From positions 1-64,000 of the forward strand of contig NZ_LBIO01000037.1 of NCBI RefSeq assembly GCF_001280505.1: a stretch of DNA of 64,000 nucleotides. The letters run 5' to 3'. Shown here piece after piece: positions 55,919 through 64,000 of this stretch; the stretch's first letter is position 1; each line of letters starts with the position of its first letter. The notes below the pieces were generated by a model. It had not been told where the DNA came from and made no database searches. It was given only the letters and a program-made list of their open reading frames with translations. Source of the stretch: Mangrovimonas sp. TPBH4 (GTDB taxonomy: Bacteria; Bacteroidota; Bacteroidia; Flavobacteriales; Flavobacteriaceae). The position numbers were made by a program, and so were the translations under genes.

Positions 55919-58792
55919 TTATTTCAAGTTGATAGTCTGTGCTTGTCCGTTGTACTCGACAGTTTGTCCTTCGGCATCATAAGTAAATGCCTTTGGATTG
56001 TCTTTGTTAACAGGTACAATCACGAATGTTCTGCTTTTAAGCATCCCATCAAACGCTCCTTGACGTTCACCAATGGTCAAAGTCCCTTCGGCCTCGTTGT
56101 ATTGGAATGGAATGTGTGCATACTTTCCTTTTTCGTAATTGTAGTTTACACCTTCATCTTCATATAAATAGAAGCTTCCGTCTTTTCCCTGGTATACATA
56201 CAACACGATTGTTTCGGCTGGTTTTTGATCTGTATACTGAATTTCCGGACCTACAGGAATGATAGAACCTTCAGGAATGAACAACGGAATACGACCATAA
56301 GGTGCGTCTACTGTTTTCGATTGTCCTCCATTGATGAATGCTCCTGTGTAGAAATCATACCAACCAGAAGTACTTGGGAAATACACCTCACGACTGCGTG
56401 CACCATATTCGTAAACAGGGTTTACCATTAAAGATGGTCCAAACATGAACTGATCGCTGATATTTTCAACCTTCTTATCATCAGCAAAATCCATTACCAA
56501 TGGACGCATGATGGTATAATCATCGAAATAGGTTTTCCCCGCCAAAGTGTAGATGTAAGGCATCAAGCGGTAACGCAAATTGGTGTAGTACAAAATTGAC
56601 TCGTAAGCTGGGTGCCCTTCCGGAGCAATATGCCAAGCTTCACGGAATGGATACTGACCATGTGCTCTGTACAATGGTGCAAATGCACCAAATTGGTACC
56701 AACGCGCATTCAACTCTCTCCATTCTTTATAATCTTCAGTCTCTTGTCCAGATTTGTTATAATCCAGTTGAGCCGCTACATAACGATCCTCAACACAGAA
56801 CCCACCAATATCCATCGTCCAGTAAGGAATTCCGCTTACCGCGAAGTTAAGTCCCGCAGAAATCTGTGCCTTCATATCTTCCCAACGGGTAGCGATATCC
56901 CCACTCCAAGTAGCAGTTGAATAACGTTGTAAGCCCGCAAAACCAGATCTTGTCAACAAGAACACACGCTTATTCGGTTCAACATCTCGTTGTCCATTAT
57001 AAATAGCTTCGGCATTCATCAAGGCATAAGTATTGAAGTATTCTGTTGAAGGTCCCAAAGCAGTTGGCCCTTGCAACGCCTTACGGTATTCCATATCTGT
57101 ACAATCCAAAACGTTTGGCTCACTGGCATCCATCCACCAAGCGTCGATGTTCAATGGATAGTAATGTTCATAAATTTGGTTCCAGAACAGTTTTCTTGCG
57201 TCTGCAGAATAGGCATCGTAGAAGGATCCAATATATCCAGGACCTACCCAATCGCGAATGCTATCCTTGATAGCTTGTCTGTACATCCATCCTTTTTGAT
57301 CAAATTCCTTAAAGTGTTCTGTATTTTGATAGAACTTAGGCCAAACAGAAATCATCATTTTTCCGTTCATGGCATGGATAGAATCCAACATGCCTTTTGG
57401 ATCTGGGAAACGGGCTTTGTCAAATTCATGGCTTCCCCATTGGTCTTCTTCCCAGTGGTTCCAGTCCAATACAATATTATCGATAGGAATTTTGCGAGCT
57501 CTAAACTCTCTCAAGGCTCCCAAAATCTCATCCTGGGTTTTGTAGCGCTCACGGCTTTGCCAGTACCCCATAGCCCATTTTGGCATCACCTGGGATTTTC
57601 CTGTAAGGGTACGGTAACCTTTAATAATCTCGTCCATTGAGTTTCCGTGAACAAAGTAATAATCCATTTTTTTGTTCATTTCACTCCACCAAACCTGGTT
57701 TCCTTTTTCAACTTCCGGTTGCGGCGTTCTTACACGTAAACCACAGTAAGAGCTTCCTCCGTTTGGTTGCCACTCGATACGCAATGGCACACGCTTACCA
57801 GCTTCCATATTGAAGGTAAACTTATAGCTGTTAGGGTTCCAAGCCGTTCTCCAACGCTCCGGTACCAAAAGCTCATCATTCAAGAATACTTTAATGTATC
57901 CTGCGTAGTACAAGATAAAGTTGAACTCACCACTTTCAGCAGCTTCAATGTCCCCTTCATACAACACTTCAGCATTTTTTAACGGGAAATTGGCCGGTAA
58001 GTTTTTAATGCTCTTAACGTCTTCAAAGAAAATTGAAGGTTCATCCCTTACAATAGTTTGCCCGCCATTATCGGCTGTTTTGTAAGTTCCAGTTAACGCA
58101 TTTTCCTTGCCTTCTTTATTATAAAGTTTAAACACTTCGTTCAATTGCAGGTACGGACGGCTGTCACCAAAACGGCTTAACGCATAACTGTCCCAAAGCA
58201 ATCCATAGTTCTTGTTCGATACAATAAATGGTACAGAAACTTTAGTGTTATATTGAAATAACTCTTCGCTTTTATCTTTGTAATTGTATTCATCGGATTG
58301 GTGCTGTCCTAAACCATAGAACGCCTCATCTGCTGATGAATCGAAGATTTGACGAACGCTGTAACCTTTGGTTCCTTCAACTTCTATAGGCTCAAAGGTT
58401 TTTCCGCCTCCGGCTTGTTCGGACAGAACTACCTTTCCATTTTTATCCTTAAATGTAATTCCTCCATCAATGCTAGACACCAACACATTTAGAGCCTTTG
58501 TTGAAAGCGTGATGGAATCACCGGTTTGTGCAAGGTCAAACGGAACGGTCTTAATATTTGGAAGAATAATTAAACTAGAATCTTTTGGAAATTCCTGATC
58601 GGGAGTTGCCGACACATGAATCAATTCATCCCCTAAAACTTGCAGTCGCAGTTTATGTACATCGGTGTTGTTGGCCTGCTTCAAATTAACAACAATACCA
58701 TCAGTCGTTTTCTGATACAGTTGTTCCTCCTTAGCACAAGAGGCAAAAAGCAAACCCGTTAATAAACCCAGGTATATTTTGTTTCTTTTCAT
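55919..58792 (-). CDS. GH31 alpha-xylosidase with PA14 insert
   Basis: A 957-residue lipoprotein (Cys near 19). The GH31 N-terminal sandwich is interrupted by a PA14-like domain (about 270-370). It is followed by the catalytic barrel with the nucleophile Asp in WWMDASEPN near 552 and C-terminal beta domains. The PA14 insertion is characteristic of xyloglucan-oligosaccharide alpha-xylosidases such as CjXyl31A and BoGH31A. It should remove non-reducing-end xylose. It follows the GH2 gene by 49 bp. Confidence 0.92.
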   Translation of the reverse strand: MKRNKIYLGLLTGLLFASCAKEEQLYQKTTDGIVVNLKQANNTDVHKLRLQVLGDELIHVSATPDQEFPKDSSLIILPNIKTVPFDLAQTGDSITLSTKALNVLVSSIDGGITFKDKNGKVVLSEQAGGGKTFEPIEVEGTKGYSVRQIFDSSADEAFYGLGQHQSDEYNYKDKSEELFQYNTKVSVPFIVSNKNYGLLWDSYALSRFGDSRPYLQLNEVFKLYNKEGKENALTGTYKTADNGGQTIVRDEPSIFFEDVKSIKNLPANFPLKNAEVLYEGDIEAAESGEFNFILYYAGYIKVFLNDELLVPERWRTAWNPNSYKFTFNMEAGKRVPLRIEWQPNGGSSYCGLRVRTPQPEVEKGNQVWWSEMNKKMDYYFVHGNSMDEIIKGYRTLTGKSQVMPKWAMGYWQSRERYKTQDEILGALREFRARKIPIDNIVLDWNHWEEDQWGSHEFDKARFPDPKGMLDSIHAMNGKMMISVWPKFYQNTEHFKEFDQKGWMYRQAIKDSIRDWVGPGYIGSFYDAYSADARKLFWNQIYEHYYPLNIDAWWMDASEPNVLDCTDMEYRKALQGPTALGPSTEYFNTYALMNAEAIYNGQRDVEPNKRVFLLTRSGFAGLQRYSTATWSGDIATRWEDMKAQISAGLNFAVSGIPYWTMDIGGFCVEDRYVAAQLDYNKSGQETEDYKEWRELNARWYQFGAFAPLYRAHGQYPFREAWHIAPEGHPAYESILYYTNLRYRLMPYIYTLAGKTYFDDYTIMRPLVMDFADDKKVENISDQFMFGPSLMVNPVYEYGARSREVYFPSTSGWYDFYTGAFINGGQSKTVDAPYGRIPLFIPEGSIIPVGPEIQYTDQKPAETIVLYVYQGKDGSFYLYEDEGVNYNYEKGKYAHIPFQYNEAEGTLTIGERQGAFDGMLKSRTFVIVPVNKDNPKAFTYDAEGQTVEYNGQAQTINLK

Positions 58793-58841
58793 TGTGATTG
58801 TGTTTTCTTCCTTAATTTATGATTTGAAATACATTTAAATT

Positions 58842-61316
58842 CTACTTCGTTGTCACCGTAATTGTCGCCTCTTGCAAGCCATCCGAAGTCACTTTCAGTG
58901 TGGCAATTCCGGCCTTATCTGTAGATTTCACTACTACCAAACATTTTCCGTTAAGAGCTTTGTGAGTCTTCCCCTTGAACGATTCATGATTGGTTGGGTC
59001 TCCATTGCCCACAGCAAATATCTCCCCGTTTCCTTCTATTGAAAAATTCAATTGATTTTGCGCTGTTGCCACAAAATTCCCTTCGGCATCTACCACATCT
59101 ACCGTGATAAATGACAGGTCTTTGCTATCTGCGTTAATGGTTTGTCTATCGGCTGTCAATTTAACCGTTGCTGCTTCCCCTGCTGTTTTTAGTTCTTTTT
59201 CAAGGACTACCTGCCCATCTTTTCTGGAAACAGCTTTCACTGTTCCTGCTTCAAAAGGAATTCGCCACATAACATGCAAATCGTCTCCTTCCTTTTTCTT
59301 AATGCCCTGAGATGTTCCGTTGACGAATAATTCCACTTCATCTGCATTGTTGTAATAAGCCCAAACATCTACGGTTTCCCCTTCAGTCCAATTCCAATGT
59401 GGGAATATGTGAAGCACATCTTTATCGGTCCATTCACTTTGATACATATAGTAGACATCTTTTGGAAAGCCTGCCAAATCCACAATTCCGAAGTAAGAAC
59501 TTCTAGATGGCCATACATACGGCGTAGGCTCTCCTATATAATCGAAACCTGTCCAGATGTACATTCCAGAAAGGAAATCGTATTTTTTAATGATCTTCCA
59601 AGTTTCCTCATGGGTGGAGCCCCAAGGGGTGCTTACCTGGTCATAAGCCGACACGGTGTTTCCAGGATTTCCCCCATCAAAAGGCAAATCCCAACGCACC
59701 GGCCAACGCTTTAAAGTATCCGATTTTTTATCGTAATAACCTCTAGTTTGTAAACCCGAAGTTGTCTCCGTTGCAATGAACGGTGTCTCTGGGAAATTCT
59801 GTTGGTGAAAAGGAAATGTATTGTGGGCATAGTTATAACCTATCAAATCCAAAACTCCTGAAGCCGCTACTGGATTTAAACTCGCTTTTTCTACATCAAA
59901 CTGCGTCGTTACATCGGCATTGGGCATGTTTACCGGTGGGTTCATGGCCACGGTAATTGGTCTAGTAGTATCCAATTTTCGAACAATCGCCTTTAATTCC
60001 TTAGCCGTGGTAACACCTTGCTCATTCCACTGCTCCTGAATTTCGTTACCGACACTCCACATGAATATGCTCGGGTGGTTACGATCACGAATAATGAAGT
60101 CTTCCAAATCCTTTTGATGCCATTCTTTCCAGTAATTGGCATAATCATGAGGGGATTTTGTGTTGTTCCACATATCGAACATTTCATCCATCACAATGAA
60201 GCCCATGGTATCACACAATTCTAACAGTTCAGGCGTTGGTGGGTTATGGGCGGTTCTAATGCCATTCACCCCCATGTCCTTCATGATCTCCAATTGGCGC
60301 TCTAAAGCGCGTGTGTTTACAGCAGAACCCAAAGGCCCTAAATCGTGGTGATTACAAACCCCTTTAATTTTTACTTGTTCGCCATTCAGCAAAAATCCTT
60401 TGTCTAAATCAAACTTAAAAGTTCGGATGCCAAAAGGCGTTGTATACTCATCTACGGTTTGCCCTGCAACCTGAACTTCGGTTTTGGCGGTGTACATTTC
60501 AGGATGTTCCACAGACCATAATTGCGGATTTTCCACTGTGATATTTTGAGTGATGGTTTTGCTGTCATTTGCATTGATACTTACTGAAGCAGTAGCAGTC
60601 CCCACTTCTACATTGCCTTTATAAATACTTGTAATGACCGTAGCTTCTTTTGCTTCGGCATCCTCATTTTTAAGATTGATTTCCAAAACGGTTTCAGCCT
60701 GCGCTGCTGACACGTTAGGAGTCGTAATAAAGGTTCCCCAAGTATCTACATGCAATTTGTCTATGGTCTTCAACCATACATTTCGGTAAATTCCAGATCC
60801 GGAATACCAACGGGAATTAGGTTGTTTGGAATTATCAACTTTTACTAAAATTTCGTTCTCTTGACCACTGTATTTTAGGTAAGGTGTAAGGTCGTACTCG
60901 AACCCAATATAACCGTTGGGACGATGTCCTACATGATGACCATTAATCCATACGTCGCTGTCCATATACACACCGTCGAAATGGATAATCGTCATTTTGT
61001 TGGCATCTTCAACTGTAAATGTTTTCTTGTACCAACCTAAACCTCCTGGTAAATACCCGCCACCTAAATCGGCAGGATGGTCTTTTTTGAACTCGCCTTC
61101 AATGCTCCAATCGTGCGGTACATTTAAAGTACGCCAATTGGTGTGTTCCGAAATAGAATCGGAAGCTTGAGCGGCTAAATAAAATTGCCAATTATTGCTA
61201 AAATTCACTTCTCTTGCAGAGGTTTCACCAGAAACTTTTGGCGATTGACAAGAAGCTCCGACAACCAAAATTGTTAAAAATACACTTATCGATTTAAGCG
61301 AAAAAAAATTGAACAT
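58842..61316 (-). CDS. GH2 beta-galactosidase
   Basis: An 824-residue lipoprotein (Cys near 23). It has a jelly-roll domain (HFDGVYMDSDVWINGHHVG), an immunoglobulin-like domain and a barrel with the acid/base Glu in SVGNEIQEQW near 415. C-terminal domains DUF4982-like and Ig-like follow. It should release galactose from side chains. It is first of the enzyme run, separated from the glycan-binding gene by 149 bp containing a hairpin. Confidence 0.92.
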   Translation of the reverse strand: MFNFFSLKSISVFLTILVVGASCQSPKVSGETSAREVNFSNNWQFYLAAQASDSISEHTNWRTLNVPHDWSIEGEFKKDHPADLGGGYLPGGLGWYKKTFTVEDANKMTIIHFDGVYMDSDVWINGHHVGHRPNGYIGFEYDLTPYLKYSGQENEILVKVDNSKQPNSRWYSGSGIYRNVWLKTIDKLHVDTWGTFITTPNVSAAQAETVLEINLKNEDAEAKEATVITSIYKGNVEVGTATASVSINANDSKTITQNITVENPQLWSVEHPEMYTAKTEVQVAGQTVDEYTTPFGIRTFKFDLDKGFLLNGEQVKIKGVCNHHDLGPLGSAVNTRALERQLEIMKDMGVNGIRTAHNPPTPELLELCDTMGFIVMDEMFDMWNNTKSPHDYANYWKEWHQKDLEDFIIRDRNHPSIFMWSVGNEIQEQWNEQGVTTAKELKAIVRKLDTTRPITVAMNPPVNMPNADVTTQFDVEKASLNPVAASGVLDLIGYNYAHNTFPFHQQNFPETPFIATETTSGLQTRGYYDKKSDTLKRWPVRWDLPFDGGNPGNTVSAYDQVSTPWGSTHEETWKIIKKYDFLSGMYIWTGFDYIGEPTPYVWPSRSSYFGIVDLAGFPKDVYYMYQSEWTDKDVLHIFPHWNWTEGETVDVWAYYNNADEVELFVNGTSQGIKKKEGDDLHVMWRIPFEAGTVKAVSRKDGQVVLEKELKTAGEAATVKLTADRQTINADSKDLSFITVDVVDAEGNFVATAQNQLNFSIEGNGEIFAVGNGDPTNHESFKGKTHKALNGKCLVVVKSTDKAGIATLKVTSDGLQEATITVTTK

Positions 61317-61356
61317 TGCTCTAATTGGATTTTGTTTGTGTTACTATTTATAAATA

Positions 61357-61389
61357 GGTAAGAAGCAGTAAAACACACTGCTTCTTACC
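61357..61389 (-). terminator. perfect hairpin between binding-protein and enzyme genes
   Basis: A 13 bp perfect stem GGTAAGAAGCAGT / ACTGCTTCTTACC with a 7 nt loop in the 149 bp gap. On the minus strand it is followed only by a weak T-rich tract, so it may be a leaky terminator or an mRNA end-stabiliser. That would give more SusCD/binding-protein than enzyme transcript. Confidence 0.6.
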
Positions 61390-61465
61390 ATAATTTTAAT
61401 TCAATATGACAATTGCAATTGTCATGATGTTTCTGTTTTTATCGGTCCAAACCGATGGTGATAGA

Positions 61466-63337
61466 TTAGTAAATTACAATACTGTCGATATTAGCTGTTA
61501 CAGTTTCAAGATCTGCAATATCAGGCACCATACCCAAAAGATCTATTACAAATACAACTGCACCTTCAACATCCGCACCTGGGTTAAGAGTTACTGTGTA
61601 TGTCCCGTTACCGGTTACCGTAGCAGCTCCTGCACCAGTACCATCTCCCCAATATTGGAAAGACCAATCGGCATCGGCATAACTTAGGGCGGCCTGATAA
61701 CTTCCTGCAGCTCCTTCATTAAGTGTGATTCCATCCAAGGTGAAAGTAATTTCGATACCATTGCTGAATACTAAATCACTGGTATTTAATCCTGGATCAT
61801 TTACCGTATCTCCAAAATCATTATAAATCTCTATACGGTAATTATCATTAGCATCTTCAATATTTCCAAATAACAATTTTGAATTGTCAAAAGCCACTTC
61901 TGTTTCTTCATTGCCGCCTTCTCCACCGCCAGAGCCAGCATTTGGCTCCAAGTGGAACGCCGTATATTGAGAAGGGTTGTCTACATCATCAACAGCCCCA
62001 AGCCACATATCGGAAACGTTTCCATTTTCATCTGTTCCTATTTGTAGAATACGTAACTCGTTATTGGCATCTGGAGCAAAACTTGCCCAGTTAATCAATG
62101 TAAAAGTTGGTACCGGTACTGAGAAAGAGTAAATCCCTGAACTGTTAATTGAATAAGTTCCTTCGGTGGTTGTTCCATCAGGAGACACGAACACTACAGA
62201 ATTATCTGCAGAATCCAAAGTCATAGAGAAATCTCCATACACTGCTGGATCCGGAGTTCCTAACCAATCAGGATAATCCTCTGGCGACTGCCATCCGTTC
62301 ATCATTGTTCCGCTTAAGGTTGCCCAATCCAACGGATTGCTTTCAGACAATTTCCATTCAATAGCTGTGGTTGTAATTTCAGAAATGATATCTTCCCATC
62401 CACCTGGCAAGGTTGGTTCTTCTGGTCCAGTTTCTTCTGGCACCCAGTTATCACTATACTCTTGAGAAATGAAGTTGTAGACAATCATAGCTGGTCCTTC
62501 TGAGGAACAGGATCCTATAGCTTCACGAATCACCCCTAGCTGCATAGCATCCTCTGTAATAGAGAAAATGGTAAGGTTACCCCAATTTGAAGAACACGTA
62601 TCATACCCAACATTGTGGATCATTTGCGCATTAGACATTGACAACTTATAGTTATTCAAATCCAAATTGTAAGTTCCGTTTTGAACTCCCAAATCAGGCA
62701 AGGTCAAGTGATCTACAGTTACGAATGGCCCTCCTTGAAGATTAAACTCCATATACCCATAATCGGCAGCATCCATAATCCAAGTGTTACTTGCCCAATC
62801 TGGAGCCCATGACCAGCAATCGTCTCCATAACAACCTTCATCACCACCTTCTAACCAACCGTTATCGGTACCATAGAAATACATAGGACCAGCAAAATAC
62901 TTAGACACACCTTCGGCATTCAAGTCTAAATACCATTTTTTAGAGTTTCCTTGTCCTCCAGACAACATATTCCAAATAGGGTGATTTATGTAGTTGAAAT
63001 TATCCTCATCTACTGTAATGGTTATCGGTTCTGCATCAACCACTCCTCCAGCAGTTACCGCAGAAAACTTAATGGTATAGTCTCCCGCAAATGCAAAACG
63101 TACCGTATCAATAGCTCTGTTGGATTTTCCTGTTCCATAATCCCAAACAGGCACCGTTTCCGGCGTGTTATTGATCAAGATCACTGTATTTCCTCCCGGA
63201 TCGATAGAATAATCCTGAACTACCGAGAAGTCAAGTTCTGAAGGATCTAGTTTTCTTCCCAACTCATAGTCTTCACTACAAGTAAAGAAGGTCATTAAGA
63301 TCCCAATTAACATAAAGATTTTAATAGTACTTTTCAT
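61466..63337 (-). CDS. surface glycan-binding lipoprotein (SGBP) with PKD domain
   Basis: 623 residues with lipobox MTFFTC (Cys near 20). A PKD-like domain (about 35-110) is followed by beta-rich carbohydrate-binding regions and a C-terminal beta domain. The position directly behind susD marks it as the SusE/F-position glycan-binding protein of the locus, displayed on the cell surface. Sequence in this class diverges quickly, so the ligand is inferred only from the enzymes. Confidence 0.8.
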   Translation of the reverse strand: MKSTIKIFMLIGILMTFFTCSEDYELGRKLDPSELDFSVVQDYSIDPGGNTVILINNTPETVPVWDYGTGKSNRAIDTVRFAFAGDYTIKFSAVTAGGVVDAEPITITVDEDNFNYINHPIWNMLSGGQGNSKKWYLDLNAEGVSKYFAGPMYFYGTDNGWLEGGDEGCYGDDCWSWAPDWASNTWIMDAADYGYMEFNLQGGPFVTVDHLTLPDLGVQNGTYNLDLNNYKLSMSNAQMIHNVGYDTCSSNWGNLTIFSITEDAMQLGVIREAIGSCSSEGPAMIVYNFISQEYSDNWVPEETGPEEPTLPGGWEDIISEITTTAIEWKLSESNPLDWATLSGTMMNGWQSPEDYPDWLGTPDPAVYGDFSMTLDSADNSVVFVSPDGTTTEGTYSINSSGIYSFSVPVPTFTLINWASFAPDANNELRILQIGTDENGNVSDMWLGAVDDVDNPSQYTAFHLEPNAGSGGGEGGNEETEVAFDNSKLLFGNIEDANDNYRIEIYNDFGDTVNDPGLNTSDLVFSNGIEITFTLDGITLNEGAAGSYQAALSYADADWSFQYWGDGTGAGAATVTGNGTYTVTLNPGADVEGAVVFVIDLLGMVPDIADLETVTANIDSIVIY

Positions 63338-63358
63338 AATTTTCTATTAATTAGTTAA

Positions 63359-64000
63359 TTACCAACCAGTATTCTGCTGAAGAACACCACCCGATAATGT
63401 AATTTGCGTATTTGGAATTTGAGACAAGCCTTGAGTCGTTTGGAAATTGGCTCCAGAAATAGTTTTTGGCTCCTCAATGTTACCAGTTAGGACGGTTGTA
63501 CTTTCTTCAAGTTCTGCAGCTGCAGCCCCAACACCTTGACGCATTAAATCCCAATATCTAATCCCTTCCAATGCAAACTCCTTGTGTCTTTCCTTTAAAA
63601 GGTTTTCAGCATTAAAGGCCAATGGTGTAAAATTATTACCGTAAGCACGTTGTCTTACTTGGTCGAAGTAACTTTGCGCACTTCCACTACCAAGTTCAGC
63701 AGCCATTAATAACACATCTGAATATCTAATAGCAAAGTAATCTTGGAACTGTCCAATTTGGAAACTTTCGTTACCAGCAGCGATGGCAGAACTTACCAAT
63801 TCACCCGCATCGTTATATTCAGACATTGGTGTATACTTTTTGTTGTAATATCCTGTATACTCTCTCTGCCCTTCAAAATTGTCAAAAGGAACGCCCTCCT
63901 CTTCTATAGCAATAACGGTTGCAAAACGTCTGGAATCACTATCGCTATACAGGTCGTACAATTTTTGGGTTGCAGTGATTCCCCAACCATTTCCGTAAGG
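63359..64000 (-). CDS. SusD/RagB-like lipoprotein, C-terminal part (cut by window edge)
   Basis: The frame is open to the window edge, giving about 213 residues of the C-terminal SusD domain. The typical ERHKEFALEGIRYWDLMRQG and RYSDVLLMAAEL are present, and it ends with a short NTGW tail. SusD proteins cap the SusC transporter and bind the glycan. susC should lie further right. It is followed 21 bp later by the glycan-binding gene in the same operon. Confidence 0.93.
   Translation of the reverse strand, partial: PYGNGWGITATQKLYDLYSDSDSRRFATVIAIEEEGVPFDNFEGQREYTGYYNKKYTPMSEYNDAGELVSSAIAAGNESFQIGQFQDYFAIRYSDVLLMAAELGSGSAQSYFDQVRQRAYGNNFTPLAFNAENLLKERHKEFALEGIRYWDLMRQGVGAAAAELEESTTVLTGNIEEPKTISGANFQTTQGLSQIPNTQITLSGGVLQQNTGW

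Overview
The window reads as a chromosome segment of a gliding flavobacterium (Bacteroidota, family Flavobacteriaceae). Evidence is the AT-rich DNA, the absence of Shine-Dalgarno leaders, a complete gldKLMN gliding/type IX secretion set, a SusD-type nutrient uptake locus, a BACON-domain glycanase and a protein with a type IX sorting tail.

Layout. (1) 1-2068: an array of three promoter-poor gene cassettes separated by a ~125 bp structured repeat. Each cassette starts with GTT plus about 7 bases and ends with the exact complement plus AAC, as integron cassettes and attC sites do. (2) 2069-5050: the end of an integrative element (element B) with ribbon-helix-helix and unknown genes and a tyrosine recombinase. 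(3) 5008-19567: a second integrative element (element A, 14.5 kb), bounded by a 43 bp duplication of the 3' part of an initiator tRNA-fMet gene. It carries a two-gene membrane module of unknown function, a regulator plus type III restriction-modification system, an SRAP protein, a helicase/primase replication module with 11 bp iterons, and its own recombinase next to the intact tRNA. The two recombinases are related and the elements sit in tandem at the same tRNA.

(4) 19705-24485: a leucine-rich-repeat protein, a CPXCG protein, an ABC-F ATPase, a DUF983 protein and a FAD oxidoreductase. (5) 24504-33929: gldN, gldM, gldL, gldK (leftward), a degenerate arginase-fold protein, topA and a membrane protein. 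(6) 34072-40879: a rightward housekeeping run of miaB, a sigma-54 activator, lptE, a TPR protein, secG, groES and groEL, with a sigma-54-type promoter in front of groES. (7) 40942-48239: a leftward four-gene operon encoding a nine-repeat fibronectin-III surface protein, a tyrosinase with a type IX sorting tail, a PaaK/CapK-like adenylate-forming enzyme and an ATP-grasp enzyme.

(8) 48663-64000: a polysaccharide utilisation locus with partial SusD, a surface glycan-binding lipoprotein, GH2, GH31 with PA14 insert, GH3, BACON-GH5, GH29 and a carbohydrate acetylesterase. This enzyme set fits breakdown of fucosylated, acetylated xyloglucan: GH5 cuts the backbone outside or in the outer membrane, and GH29, GH2, GH31 and GH3 trim fucose, galactose, xylose and glucose. 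The core genome regions look ordinary. The cassette array, the tandem tRNA-fMet elements and the tyrosinase operon are the parts most worth following.
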